From Phormidesmis sp. RL_2_1 (GTDB taxonomy: Bacteria; Cyanobacteriota; Cyanobacteriia; Phormidesmidales; Phormidesmidaceae): 64,000 bases of DNA. The translations under genes and the position numbers were made by a program. Below the pieces are notes generated by a model that was not told the DNA's origin, ran no database searches, and saw only the letters and a program-made list of their open reading frames with translations. Where the stretch lies: NCBI GenBank assembly GCA_012033015.1, contig JAAUPS010000002.1, forward strand, positions 1 to 64,000, read 5' to 3'. Positions 19,943 to 29,700 of this stretch are shown here, piece by piece. Within the stretch, counting starts at the first letter, position 1; each line of letters starts with the position of its first letter.

Positions 19943-20731
19943 ATGACTATAGAATTAAAAGAAGATTTAGCGTATATCTTGCTGAAAAAAGTGGGCGATC
20001 GCACCCAAACTGATGAACCCCTTACTTTCAGCGCCGAGTCAGCAGACTTTGCTGGTCGCCGTACAAATAATAATGAAATCCTCGCCCATCTGGATTATCT
20101 CAATCAGAAGGGCTACATCAAGGCCGATTTTGAAGGAGACGCCTACGCTGATAAAGGGCCTAATCCCCTTCCTGATGCGATTAGGCTACAAGCTCTCGAG
20201 CTAACGCCCAGCGGGCAGAGCCTGCTCCAAAAAATGAGCAACAACCCACCCCAAAAACTGGCATCAGGGCCTAGCACAGCAATTGCGACCAAAGACGCTG
20301 ACTTTTTGAACAAAGTTATGCTCAAAGGGCACATCGATAACATTTACGACGCACGGGACTTCACTGAAATTGTTTTTCGTACCATGCGTGATTTGATGAC
20401 AACGCCAGCGACAGATAAAGTAGCCAGTGAGCTGCATACCGCTGCATCTCACACCGATAAAAAGGCAGCCCAAGAAGAAATTGTTGATCTGTGGCAAGAT
20501 TCTAATCCGATTGTCCGCCTGCTGAGCAAAATTCGCCCTTCTCTCAATTTTGATGCCGACACATTTTTGTATCGAGTCGAAAAAGAAGGCGGTTTACCCA
20601 ACACCACAGGGCCAAACACCGTTGTTAAAGCCGTCTTTAGCGCTACCAAAGATGAACTCTCTGAGCAGCGGATCGCAGAGATTGCAGACTTTATGCCTGG
20701 TAAAATTCGTACCCTTTGGGAGGAAGCATAG
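19943..20731 (+). CDS. DUF2267-type protein
   Basis: C-terminal half RDFTEIVFRTMRDLMTTPATDKVASELHTA ... EKEGGLPNTTGPNTVVKAVFSATKDELSEQRIAEIADFMPGKIRTLWEEA. Confidence 0.75.
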   Translation: MTIELKEDLAYILLKKVGDRTQTDEPLTFSAESADFAGRRTNNNEILAHLDYLNQKGYIKADFEGDAYADKGPNPLPDAIRLQALELTPSGQSLLQKMSNNPPQKLASGPSTAIATKDADFLNKVMLKGHIDNIYDARDFTEIVFRTMRDLMTTPATDKVASELHTAASHTDKKAAQEEIVDLWQDSNPIVRLLSKIRPSLNFDADTFLYRVEKEGGLPNTTGPNTVVKAVFSATKDELSEQRIAEIADFMPGKIRTLWEEA

Positions 20732-20736
20732 AAACA

Positions 20737-21018
20737 ATGAGCCATAATCCAACAGAGCCTAACGAGCCAGCGACTGAGCATATTAACCCTGGTGACAAAA
20801 AAGCTCCTGATTCAGCTTCTGTCGATGAAAAGAGTGAGAAAGTTGCAGTATCCTATGAGGATGTCTTAGGAAGCTCAGTAGAGGTACCAACCTATTTCAC
20901 AATAGAAGACGAAAACGGAGAAGAAAAAGCCCTTCACCATGTGGAAGATGCAGAAGAAATCTCTGATGTTATTCGCCAAGCCCGTGTAGACGACGACGGA
21001 GAGCGCACTTGGCATTAG
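20737..21018 (+). CDS. Small acidic hypothetical protein
   Basis: Starts MSHNPTEPNEPATEH six nt after the upstream stop; strongly acidic. Confidence 0.6.
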   Translation: MSHNPTEPNEPATEHINPGDKKAPDSASVDEKSEKVAVSYEDVLGSSVEVPTYFTIEDENGEEKALHHVEDAEEISDVIRQARVDDDGERTWH

Positions 21019-21089
21019 CCTCCTAAGGTTAGATCATCCTGGCATTAGCATAATTATCAGCAGTGCCGATTTTCTATTAGGTCTTTAGA

Positions 21090-21117
21090 TGAGTCCGCCG
21101 AACCGATTCGGCGGACT
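21090..21117. terminator. Hairpin terminator
   Basis: AGTCCGCCGAA-ccga-TTCGGCGGACTTTT. Confidence 0.8.
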
Positions 21118-21138
21118 TTTGCCTTAGTTTTGTCTTTT

Positions 21139-21213
21139 TTGTTAACTGTCTTTTTGGTTAACTGTCTTTTTTCTCAAGTATTTTTGGTTAACTGTCTTTT
21201 TGGTCAACTCTAT
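21139..21213. repeat. Imperfect repeats upstream of the mscS-like gene
   Basis: TTTTTGGTTAACTGTCTTTTT repeated three to four times. Confidence 0.7.
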
Positions 21214-21228
21214 ACAAACACACGTTAT

Positions 21229-22164
21229 ATGAACGCAGTCTCTGCCACCATAACGCCGCAACTCATCGCCCAATTGCTCACAGAGCAAGGCGCAGCAATG
21301 AATTCCTTAATTCAAGAAGTTCAAGCTAGGCTCATCGATTTGGTCAGCCAAGGCGTCGTTGCCCTACCGGGCTTTGTCTTTGCAGTAATTATCTTATTGC
21401 TGACCCGCTCAGGTGCCAATTTAGTTCGCCGGGGCGTTCATAAGCTAGCAGGCAGAACGCTCAAAAGTCTTTCTTTGCAATCACTGTTGGTACAAACCAG
21501 CTATGCAACCACTTGGGTTGTGGGCATATTAATTGCTTGCATTGTGGCCTTTCCTGACTTGGGTGTTGGCGATCTGATCGCCCTATTAGGACTAGGTTCT
21601 GTTGCTATTGGCTTTGCCTTTCAAGACATTTTCAAAAACTTTTTATCTGGTATTCTTTTACTCCTCCAAGAGCCTTTTTCCCTTGGTGATCAAATTATTG
21701 TGGGTAACTTTGAAGGTACTGTCGAAGAAATTGCCCTACGCTCTACCCAAATTCGCACCTATCAAGGTGAACTTGTTGTCGTTCCTAACTCTATTGTTTT
21801 TACCAGTCCTGTCCAGGTGATGACTGGAAATCCTCAACGCAGAACTGACTTGGCCATTGGTGTTGATTACAACACACCGCTACCCCATGCCATAAAAACC
21901 TTGTTCGATGCCGCTAAAACGGTGGAAGAAGTCAGTCAGACACCAGCTATTGAGGTCGATATTGTGGGCTTTGGTGATAGCTCTATTGACTTGCTCGTGC
22001 GCTACTGGACTAACTCTGAGCAAAAGTGCGTACGCCGAATTAAAACGCAAATGATGGTAGCGCTAAAACAAGCTTGTGATCAGGCTAATATTTCTATCCC
22101 CTATCCTATCCGCACGGTTTACTATTTCGATCAAGAAAAGTATAGCGATAACCTCCTCAACTGA
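21229..22164 (+). CDS. MscS-family mechanosensitive channel
   Basis: LIALLGLGSVAIGFAFQDIFKNFLSGILLLLQEPFSLGDQIIVGNFEGTVEEIALRSTQIRTYQGELVVVPNS; start MNAVSAT at 21229. Confidence 0.93.
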   Translation: MNAVSATITPQLIAQLLTEQGAAMNSLIQEVQARLIDLVSQGVVALPGFVFAVIILLLTRSGANLVRRGVHKLAGRTLKSLSLQSLLVQTSYATTWVVGILIACIVAFPDLGVGDLIALLGLGSVAIGFAFQDIFKNFLSGILLLLQEPFSLGDQIIVGNFEGTVEEIALRSTQIRTYQGELVVVPNSIVFTSPVQVMTGNPQRRTDLAIGVDYNTPLPHAIKTLFDAAKTVEEVSQTPAIEVDIVGFGDSSIDLLVRYWTNSEQKCVRRIKTQMMVALKQACDQANISIPYPIRTVYYFDQEKYSDNLLN

Positions 22165-22440
22165 ATGAATTAAAGGTCATTCAATTCAAAACATTGCGAT
22201 CTAGGTTGTGATCTAGATTGTGATCTAGAAATGTGCTGACAACAAATGTGCTGACAACAAATGTGCTGACAACGGTTACTGCTAGATTACAAGCTCGTCA
22301 TGGCAACTAGTTCACAATGGTCATAAACGACGCTGATGATAAGCCTATTGAAAGTCTATGAGGTTTCAGTTTTTGAAACCTCACAGGATTGAGTGCTGTA
22401 GATTGCCATACTGGTGACAACAAAACCCCTTGCATGGCCT

Positions 22441-22550
22441 AATCTATAGCTTCTGTCGAGTTAGTTAGGACACTAGTTAGCGCCAGAAGCCTTGACTAGC
22501 AGCGGCTAACTCGACTGGCAAAGTAAGAATGCATCCTTACTTTGCGATAA
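22441..22550 (+). repeat. Dispersed mosaic repeat (type II, short version)
   Basis: TATAGCTTCTGTCGAGTTAGTTAGGACA ... CAAAGTAAGAATGCATCCTTACTTTGCGATAA. Confidence 0.7.
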
Positions 22551-22609
22551 CGGCCCAATCACCGATTAGCCTCCTGACTTACTCAATAGCTTTATTACTC
22601 AGAAGAAAC

Positions 22610-23511
22610 ATGATGAAACGTTTTTGGCTTTCACTTTTAACCGGCTCTGCCTTAGCGCTCGCTGGCCTGACAAGCTGTGGAGCAGCGCCCGATATGCTGC
22701 AAATGATGAAATGGCGGCGGTCATGGAACCGGCGGAAAATGGCGCGATCGCCTCCAATGCTGACCCCATGGCCCAAGAGATATCCGCCATCGGTACGACC
22801 CAATCTAGTGACAGCGCAAATCATAACTTGCCCCGACTGCAACTCATTAAGCGCGCGGATATGACGTTGAGCGTAGAGTCTGTTGAAGAAAGCCTTGAGC
22901 AAGTTCGTAAAATTGTACAAGCTCAGCAAGGAGATGTGCTAAGTCTCAATGATACGGGCGATCGCAATCGCCAGATCACCTTCCAACTCCGCGTCCCTCA
23001 AGCCAAGCTAGATGCCACCTTAGATGCATTGACCGCGCTGGGCACGGTGCAAAATCGCTCGATTTCCACTGAAGATGTCTCAACTCAACTCGTTGATCTG
23101 CAAGCGCGCCTCAGTAACGCCCGGAAATCTGAAGCAGCCCTGCAAGAGATTATGTCTCGCACCGGCAGTATTGCAGATGTGCTACAAGTATCTCGCGAGC
23201 TAAGCAATGTACGGCAAAGCATTGAACAGATGGCAGCAGCCCAAAAGAATTTACAAAATCAAGTGCAATATTCCACGATTGACTTGCGCTTAGCCAGTAC
23301 GGTCACCTCACCGCCCCAAAAACCTGCTTTTTCTCGCCAACTGGCTAACTCATGGGGCGATGCTACCCATTCTGTGGGTAATTTTACAACCGATTTGCTG
23401 CAGCTCGGGCTTTGGCTACTGGTATACAGCCCTTACCTTGCAGTCTTGCTCTGCGGGGCAGTCGTCTTACGCAAAGTTAGCCGCCGCCGCCCGAGTGAAT
23501 CCGAGCGCTGA
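22610..23511 (+). pseudogene. DUF4349-type lipoprotein, split by a 1-nt deletion near 22692
   Basis: Lipobox MMKRFWLSLLTGSALALAGLTSCGAAP in one frame, then YAANDEMAAVMEPAENGAIAS...RADMTLSVESVEESLEQVRKIVQAQQGDVLS in the next. Confidence 0.85.
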
Positions 23512-24836
23512 GAATTGCGTTCTGCTGAGATCGGTTTTGCGTAGAAGGTTGAATGTGTCATCAGTGACGTGCCGCTCGTTGCCGTATCGCTACGGTATCG
23601 CTTGTTACGGTGTCGCTGGCACGGCTGCAGAGAGCACTTTGGTTTGCACCCCGCGCATCGCAGGATGGCCATGGCGCGGGGCATGTAGTTTTCAGGGTGG
23701 AGTGCGATCGCGCGCCTCAAATGCTCCACCGCAAAGTGCACATTATGGAGCAAAGCATAGCAGCGAGCCTGTCGGTAAAACGCAAAAGACTGATCAGGCT
23801 CAATCGAAAGCGACTTGTTATATGCCTCAATGGCTTGCTCATACTCACCGAGTTTTTCCAGCGTCCAAGCCAAGCTCAGCCAGCCTTTGTAGTCGTAAGC
23901 CTGACATTGCAAAGCCACCTTAAAGCTATCGTAAGCCGTATGATAATGGCCCATATTGATCAGGGCGAGCCCCCGATGTTGCCATGCCCTCGATACGGTA
24001 GGCTCTAAATCAATGGCAGCATCAAAGCAAGTCAACGCCTCTTCATACAGGCCCAATCGCTTCAATAAAAAGCCTTTATAAATCCAATTCAAAGCATCTT
24101 GAGGCGCTAGCTCAAGGGCTTTGTCAAAATGACGAATAGCAGCGGCATCTTTGTATTGATACATCAGCACTTGACCCAAGCTCGCCCACACCTTCGCAGC
24201 ATGAGAATTTAAGGTCAGCGCTTTCTGCAAGCTTTCTACCGCCTCATCTAACCGTTGCAGCTTGGTGAGCACCTTACCCCGCCCGTACCAAAGCTCGTAG
24301 GCATCCGTTCTGAAAGCCAGAGCTTGATCATAGCTTTCTAGCGCTTCGTGGTATTTGGCGAGGCGATATAGGTCTTTGCTTTTACCGTACATAGCTTTGA
24401 GGTAGCTTGGTGATAATACCAGTGCTGCGCGATAACTTCTTATAGCTTCACTATAGTATCCCAATCTATCTAAAACTGTGCCGTAGTTATACCAAATTCG
24501 AGGTTGATCAGATTTTATCTGGAGTGTACGGGCATATGCGCCAACAGCTTCACGATAGCGCCCTGCCTTTGCCAAGTAATAACTCAAATAGCTCCAAGCC
24601 ATAAAGCTATTGGGTACGGCCTCTAGCCTGTGCTGATAGCTTTGGATTTTGCGATCGCTTTGGCGATCATCTGCGCAATCGGTAGCGCAATCAGTCACGC
24701 AATCGGTAGCGCAAGCAGCAGCAGACGCATTCAAGCAACCAACAGAAAGATAAGACATAACCGCAGCAAATTTGCCAATGCTGTAACAAGGATCAAAGCA
24801 GATCAAAAAATGCACCAAGAGGGTGGAATTATCCAC
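23433..24836 (-). CDS. TPR-repeat protein
   Basis: Many TPR units (e.g. AWLSLAWTLEKLGEYEQAIEAYNKSLSIEPDQS); the C-terminal ~70 aa look non-native and overlap the convergent gene. Confidence 0.85.
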   Translation of the reverse strand: MDNSTLLVHFLICFDPCYSIGKFAAVMSYLSVGCLNASAAACATDCVTDCATDCADDRQSDRKIQSYQHRLEAVPNSFMAWSYLSYYLAKAGRYREAVGAYARTLQIKSDQPRIWYNYGTVLDRLGYYSEAIRSYRAALVLSPSYLKAMYGKSKDLYRLAKYHEALESYDQALAFRTDAYELWYGRGKVLTKLQRLDEAVESLQKALTLNSHAAKVWASLGQVLMYQYKDAAAIRHFDKALELAPQDALNWIYKGFLLKRLGLYEEALTCFDAAIDLEPTVSRAWQHRGLALINMGHYHTAYDSFKVALQCQAYDYKGWLSLAWTLEKLGEYEQAIEAYNKSLSIEPDQSFAFYRQARCYALLHNVHFAVEHLRRAIALHPENYMPRAMAILRCAGCKPKCSLQPCQRHRNKRYRSDTATSGTSLMTHSTFYAKPISAERNSQRSDSLGRRRLTLRKTTAPQSKTAR

Positions 24837-25354
24837 GTATAGCCATCACAACGCTGTCAATCAAACATGCCTACACTGATACTGATAGCTTTCGCCACTT
24901 GTAGCCTTCGCCACTTTACATAAGGCATAAGCCATCGCTAAACCGCTATAGGACGGCAGCAAAGTGGCACGCAACCGCGCGAATGTATCCGACGGTTACC
25001 ATAGATTGCCCGTTCTACCGGGGTGAACTGTGGTAAAAAGAACATCGGTCGCAATGAGTACCACTATCGTGATACTTGTACAATGCGCTAGGTCATAACG
25101 CTGGTAGAAGCCTGTGGAAAACTCTGTGGAAAACTCTGTGGAAATGTCAGTGTTTCTGCTGAAATTTTAGAAGTTTTATACTTTTTAAACAATTTGGTAA
25201 ACTTCAGGTATTTTCTTATAACCCGCTGCAGAGGCCAGTTTCAGCCATTAAGTGGAAATACCTAACTGTTCAAATCAAAACATTTTCCCAAAACCAGGAA
25301 GTTTTCCCCAGATTTTTTACAACTGTGGAAAAGGGGCAAGTCATTATGCGATCG

Positions 25355-28300
25355 CTATGCAAAGATCTGTCTGAGCAACCCACCTTTGCCCGATTTGCCC
25401 GCAATCAGTTGATGCAGCAAATCATATTGCCAATGATAGAGAAAGCTTTCGCCATGGGCGGCGATATTGTGCAGCTTGCTGATTTGATCTAGGCTGGAAG
25501 CCGCTTGGCCACCTCTAGCGTGCAAGCATGTTGCCATAGGATGCTCCCACTGAGCCAAAAACTCGCTTACCAAGGCTCGCTGGGCCGCTGAGACAAGGCC
25601 TTGAGCAGTCACTTTTACCATCTTCTGAGTAGCGCCTTTGCGCAGCGACTGCTGCGAGAGTTGCCCTGGTGGAAAAGAGCGCCATTGCTCAGCAAGCAAG
25701 GCTGGCATCATATCTAGCGTGTAGTGATAGCCCGCTGCCAAAGACACCCCCCCTATTTCTGTCAGCCCCTGAGCCCGACCAAAGTCCGATAGATCTGTGA
25801 AAAAAGGCGTCAGTATTTCGCGCGCTATGACCAGGCCAAGCCGAAGCCCCGCTTCTGAATAATCACAAATATGGGCATCAGGCCCACTGCTATCGAGCAT
25901 TTGATAGGTTTTATAGGCAGTTTGAAAGTCCTTTTGGCTGGCCGTTTGGAGACAAAACCAAACGCTGTCGCCAATGGCATCTCGCACCTGCTTTTGAATT
26001 TCTGCTGGGTTGGGCACAGGCGCACTGCTGACCTGTCCTCGGAGCTGCTCAATATGGGCTTCTTGCCCTTGAATAGCGTCTTCCTGACTTTGTAGTTCGC
26101 TCTTTAAATCGGCAAACTGCTGCTGCTGTTCGGCAGAAAGCTGCGTTATTTTTTCTTCGAGCAGTTCTATCTGGGCCTTCATGTTGGCGATTTGGCTATC
26201 TTTTTCTGCCAGTAGCTCATCTTTTTTGATCAAGAGCTGGGTCTTTTGCTTGACTTCTAGGGCATTGAGCCCAGCGCGAATCAGATTGAAATACTTCAAA
26301 TCGGTAATATCAACGGGCTCTGGTGGCTTGTCTGGCACATACAAAAAGCCTTTCCGGGCGCTGAGCTGCACCACAAGCAGGTGACCCTCTCCATTTTCGA
26401 TGGTGAGCTGGCGGTCAGTCTCTTCTCTTTCAAGGGTGGCTTTATATCGCCTTTTGGCATAGTAAAACTCCACATGCACAGACGAAACGACATCAGCTAG
26501 GCGAGTGCTGGGAGACGATTCAGCCGCTCGGTGCTTTGTGTTTTCTGGCGTTAGGGCTGCTAGTGGATAGATTTGAGGTGGATAAATCTCAGATGAATCG
26601 CGCTGAGCCTGAATATGAGCAGGCGCTGAATCTAGCTTGAACGAAATGGAACTCTCTGGTGGTGCGATCGCAACCCCCTTGGCATCGGATTTCAGCGGCC
26701 TTGCTGGCATAGCCTCATCAGGCGCTGGGGTATCGGGCTGCACCGCCCGTTCAGCCGCCTGTTCAGCGGCCCGTACAGCCGCAGCTTCTGACTCTGACCA
26801 AGGTTGAATCCCTCGATGTTCTAAGGTGGTGATTGTGGCAGGTCGCACCCCTACTAGCTCTAGCTCTACCGTGCGCCGATCTTGCCATTCATTCAGGCGC
26901 AGCTTGTAGGCAATATCTAGCGCGCGCGGTAGAGGGTAATAGGTGCCCCACCGCCATGCGATCGCCTTCATGACCGTTTTCGTCACCGCTCTTGCACCAA
27001 CGGTCGAGCCATGATGAGCGTCACTACCATGATCAGCGTCATTACTAGAGCGACGGTTAGAGCGACTGTCGGACTTGCGATCTAATTCGCCATCTTATAA
27101 AGATGGGAAAGATGACCACCGGCAGAAGATTGAGCCTCTGAAGGATGGGCCAGCGTCAGCTTGAGGTGATCGCTGTTTTTACCCATCACCTTTTGCTCGA
27201 CAACAGTGACATTCGCCGTCCAAAAGACCGGATCTGGATTTTCAATACCACAGGGATGAATCTGATCAATTTGTCCATAGAGGGCCAGATCGATATCGGC
27301 GAGCTGAGCTTGCACATCCACCGTCACTAAAGGCTTGAGGTGCTCAGGCTGCAAGTGTTTGCAGGCAAATGTGCTGAGCCGTGACTTGACCTGCCGCAGT
27401 TTGTTCGCTTCAAACGAAAATCCGCCAGCGGCGCGGTGCCCGCCATAGCGATCGAGCAAATCGTCGCAAAATTGCAGGGCATCAAATACATTGAATTCAG
27501 GAATGCTGCGAGCCGAACCACGAATTTCTTTTTGTGATTTATCTTCATAGGTGCCAATAAACACAGGTACGCCATATCGCTCAACCAGTCGAGAAGCGAC
27601 GATGCCGATCACGCCATGGTGCCATTCGGGCTGCACTACGACCAGCACCCGCTCCTTTTTGAGATCGAGCAGGCCCTTCTCTTGCTGCTGTTCGCACCAC
27701 TCAACCGCCTGCGCTTCAATAATTTCACACATTTGGCGGCGCAGTTTGTTCGCTTCTTCGCACTGCATCGCCCGCTGCAAAGCCACCCCCAAATCATCTG
27801 TCGTGAGCAGCTCAATCACAATTTGTGGATCAGCAATACGGCCTACTGCGTTAATCCGTGGGCCTAGGCGAAACCCAATCGCTTCTGGCTTCAGAGCGGT
27901 TTCTTGACTGAGCCCAGCGACTTCAATTAGCGCTTGAACACCTGGAATTTGTGATTTGGGCAGTAGCTTAAGCCCGCGCTTCACCCAACGACGGTTGACA
28001 CCGGTGAGCGGGGCAAGATCAGCAATGGTGCCGAGGGTAAAAAGGGCTAACAGGGTCGCGGTGAGATCCTGCATTTTATCCATTCGCTGGGCAAGGCAGA
28101 CAGCCAAAATGTAGGCCACACCCACGCCTGCCACACCCCGATAAGGCGAGCTTTCACGGATCAGCTTAGGGTTGAGAATAGCGTTGGCAGGGGGGATATT
28201 TTCGGGAACCTCGTGGTGATCGGTCAAAATCACCGTAAGCCCAAGCGCTTGGGCTCTGGCCACTGGTTCGTAAGCAGCAATGCCGTTGTCTACCGTGAGA

Positions 28301-28776
28301 ATTATCGCCCCGCCCATGGCGTGAAAGTCTTCGACGATGCGTTGGTTAATGCCATAGCCTTCATCCATACGACTCGGAATGGCGTAATCTACTTGGGCCC
28401 CTAGATAGCGTAGCGATCGCATCAATAGCGCCGTACTGGTCATGCCATCGGCGTCATAATCACCGCAGATCAAAATCTTTTGCCGATTGTGGATGGCGTC
28501 TACCAACAGCTCTAGGCTTTGCGCCAAATCGGGGAACTCATCGAGGGGAGACGGTAGCGTAGGCGTTTCCGGATCTAAAAATTCCCAGGCTTGTTCAGGG
28601 GTATAAATGCCTCGGTTGATCAGCACTTGGGCAAGCAGCGGCGAAAGGGCTGTGGCCTCAGCAATTGGCTTAGCTTGAGCCTTTTGCGCCGGGAAAATTT
28701 GCCACCGTTGTGGGGGCACCTGTCGGGGGGTGAGAGGGCTAAGCGGTTCGGGGGTCTGGGTGGGCTTTTCGGGCAC
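25355..28776 (-). pseudogene. recJ: RecJ single-strand exonuclease with long C-terminal extension; 1-nt deletion near 27095
   Basis: ORF 27082..28776 has DHH motifs (ICGDYDADGMTSTALL, ILTDHHEVPE, GGHRAAGGFSF); ORF 25355..26986 begins with the RecJ C-terminal block KAIAWRWGTYYPLPRALDIAYKLRLNEW; the shifted frame joins HLYK(D)GELDRKSDSRSN...TKTVMKAIAWRWG. Confidence 0.85.
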
Positions 28777-28877
28777 GTCGGAGGAACCTAAATCACAAAA
28801 TCAATTGCCTCGTCCCGGTAACTTTACATCAGGCCGCAGGCAAGGCTATGGGCACGTATCGCTAGCGTGCGAATGCA

Positions 28878-28958
28878 TATAGCGTTGGTCGCTTGGCTAG
28901 ACTGCGCGCTTGCTGTCGAAATCCTTACGGAACAACGGGCCAAGTGACCAACGCTATA
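28878..28958 (+). repeat. MITE-like element with ~20-bp imperfect terminal inverted repeats (type I)
   Basis: TATAGCGTTGGTCGCTTGGC ... GCCAAGTGACCAACGCTATA. Confidence 0.75.
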
Positions 28959-29088
28959 GATTAGTAGTGATAGCACATAGCCAGCTTTTTATGGTTCAAA
29001 AACTGGCTATATAGATCATATGATCTAATAATAGTCGATGACCTGATGAGTTGAAGCGAATCACCAGTTGCAACGAATCACCAGTTGA

Positions 29089-29172
29089 AGCCAATCATCA
29101 AGCCAATCATCAAGCCAATCATTAAGCCAATCATTAAGCCAATCATTAAGCCAATCATTAAGCCAATCACTA
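29089..29172. repeat. 12-bp tandem repeat x7 ending at the stop codon of 29170..29649
   Basis: AGCCAATCATTA/AGCCAATCATCA units; the last unit contains the minus-strand stop (cta, 29170-29172). Confidence 0.9.
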
Positions 29173-29649
29173 ATAGACGATCACTCGGCCATCGTTAGCG
29201 ATATGCACAGCGCGATCGCTCTCTGCTCCACTGGGCAACAGCTCAATTTGCAGGGTTGCAGCATCGGGGCGATGGAGCACGGCATTGACCGCCCGGTTGT
29301 GATCATCCCAAAACACCAAAGACATATCATCATCGACGCCGACTAGGGTTTGAATTGAAAACTCACTATTAGGGCGCAGCCATTCTAAATTGATGTCGAG
29401 CACTCGCTCTAGATGGATCAATCCATTGGTTTTATTCACAAATTCGATGGTGATGGGCTGACCGGGTACAAAGCGAATTTGATTAGAGTCACACTGATAG
29501 ACGCATGGTTCGGCGGCTAGCGCGGCTGCAGGCGCTAGCGAACTCGCTAGCAGCATCGCTGTTGCACAGGAAATCAGATATTGAGATAGCGGCTTGATCA
29601 GCATGACAGAAGCCATCGAAGAATCCTTGGCCTCAGACGGCCACTGCAC
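29170..29649 (-). CDS. Secreted hypothetical protein
   Basis: Signal peptide (SLAPAAALAAEPC); beta-rich PITIEFVNKTNGLIHLERV. Confidence 0.65.
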   Translation of the reverse strand: MQWPSEAKDSSMASVMLIKPLSQYLISCATAMLLASSLAPAAALAAEPCVYQCDSNQIRFVPGQPITIEFVNKTNGLIHLERVLDINLEWLRPNSEFSIQTLVGVDDDMSLVFWDDHNRAVNAVLHRPDAATLQIELLPSGAESDRAVHIANDGRVIVY

Positions 29650-29700
29650 GATGCTGTTAGGATGCCCGTAAAGCTGGGCCGCTTGATTGCGTGAATGCCG

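Noticed and set aside
23433-23640. Possible additional frameshift at the C-terminus of the TPR protein
   Set aside because: The C-terminal residues look unlike TPR sequence, but no single shift clearly restored a recognisable end.
29089-29172. Regular short repeats considered as a CRISPR array
   Set aside because: 12-bp head-to-tail units without unique spacers; no cas genes nearby.
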